Assembly: GCF_014643515.1 (NCBI RefSeq)
Contig: NZ_BMJP01000008.1
Location: 1-42,780 of the forward strand
From: Sphingomonas prati
GTDB taxonomy: Bacteria > Pseudomonadota > Alphaproteobacteria > Sphingomonadales > Sphingomonadaceae
Direction: 5' to 3'
Length of the DNA: 42,780 nt
Shown in pieces: positions 42,503 to 42,780 of the stretch. A program made the translations under genes and the position numbers. Below the pieces are notes generated by a model, which did not search any database, had not been told where the DNA came from, and was given only the letters and a program-made list of their open reading frames with translations. The stretch's first letter is position 1; every line of letters starts with the position of its first letter.

Positions 42503-42780
42503 ATGAAGATGTTTCGTTTCGTGCCCGCATTCGGGCTTGCGCTGGCCGCCGGCTCGCCGGCCATGGCGCAGGTCACCGACAGCTGGACCGGTCCTTATGT
42601 CGGCGGCCAGCTCGGCTACGGGTTCCAGCCCAAAGATAGCGGCGAAGCCGTCTTGTTCGACAACAACCTGGACGGGACGTTCGGCGATACCGTGAACACG
42701 GCGGCGGGCGCCAACGCGTTCAGCCCGGGCACCTGCGGCGGCAGCGCGGCGACCAACACGCCGGCCGGCGGCTGCGTCGG
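42503..42780 (+). CDS. Outer-membrane beta-barrel (porin-like) protein, N-terminal part
   Basis: The ATG follows GGGAGGATTATCAC, a strong ribosome site. A Sec signal peptide (MKMFRFVPAFGLALAAGSPAMAQ) precedes DSWTGPYVGGQLGYGFQPKD, the typical first strand of small OmpA/OprD-like outer-membrane barrels of the 'porin family' type (WTGxYxGxxxGY). The frame is open at the right window edge, so only about 92 residues are seen. Confidence 0.8.
   Translation, partial: MKMFRFVPAFGLALAAGSPAMAQVTDSWTGPYVGGQLGYGFQPKDSGEAVLFDNNLDGTFGDTVNTAAGANAFSPGTCGGSAATNTPAGGCV

Overview
The window looks like a chromosome or large replicon segment of a sphingomonad (Alphaproteobacteria, Sphingomonadaceae). This rests on GC-rich coding DNA, MucR/Ros-type regulators, HWE-family histidine kinases, DUF6894 proteins, a clan AA retropepsin-like protease and PAS/LuxR regulators. 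It is an inference from family content; no rRNA or tRNA gene was seen.

Region 1 (1-7.7 kb) is a tight forward operon for export of a giant cell-surface protein. It holds the C-terminal part of a tandem cadherin/Ig-like repeat protein, a TolC-type outer-membrane lipoprotein, an RND-type periplasmic adaptor, a second HlyD adaptor with a cytoplasmic N-terminal domain, and a PqqD-like/M50-metalloprotease/HlyD fusion. Stops and starts overlap or nearly touch. No ABC ATPase or RND pump is present, so this is a type I-like exporter whose inner-membrane engine is unusual.

Region 2 (7.7-28.7 kb) is a loose accessory region of signalling genes with long intergenic gaps and much decay. It has three paralogous NarL/FixJ response regulators (one dead), two zinc-ligand-less MucR proteins, two paralogous small winged-helix proteins, three Crp/Fnr genes (two frameshifted), two intact HWE kinases plus a C-terminal kinase fragment, a frameshifted HisKA_2-type kinase, two single-domain receivers, a GAF-GGDEF cyclase with an overlapping 79-aa partner gene, two DUF6894 proteins, a secreted aspartic protease and a TPR lipoprotein. 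Duplicated blocks such as [winged helix - response regulator - repeat element] explain much of it.

Region 3 (28.8-40.7 kb) is better preserved. It has an MHYT-GAF-PAS hybrid kinase, a membrane-anchored winged-helix regulator divergent from a small membrane protein, a DUF937 protein, a PAS-PAS-PAS-LuxR regulator, and an envelope/osmotic-stress set (CsbD-like, two YsnF/DUF2382 proteins, OmpA-like protein, mechanosensitive-channel-like protein, small lipoprotein). Region 4 (41-42.8 kb) has a GH1 glycosidase interrupted by a one-base shift in a G run and the start of an outer-membrane beta-barrel protein.

The most unusual non-coding signal is a dispersed intergenic element: a TGTCGCA...TGCGACA inverted repeat with a conserved asymmetric loop, followed by a GTTCAAC hairpin. 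I count seven copies or partial copies between 11 and 41 kb, all on the plus strand, several just upstream of HWE kinases. I cannot match it to a known element.
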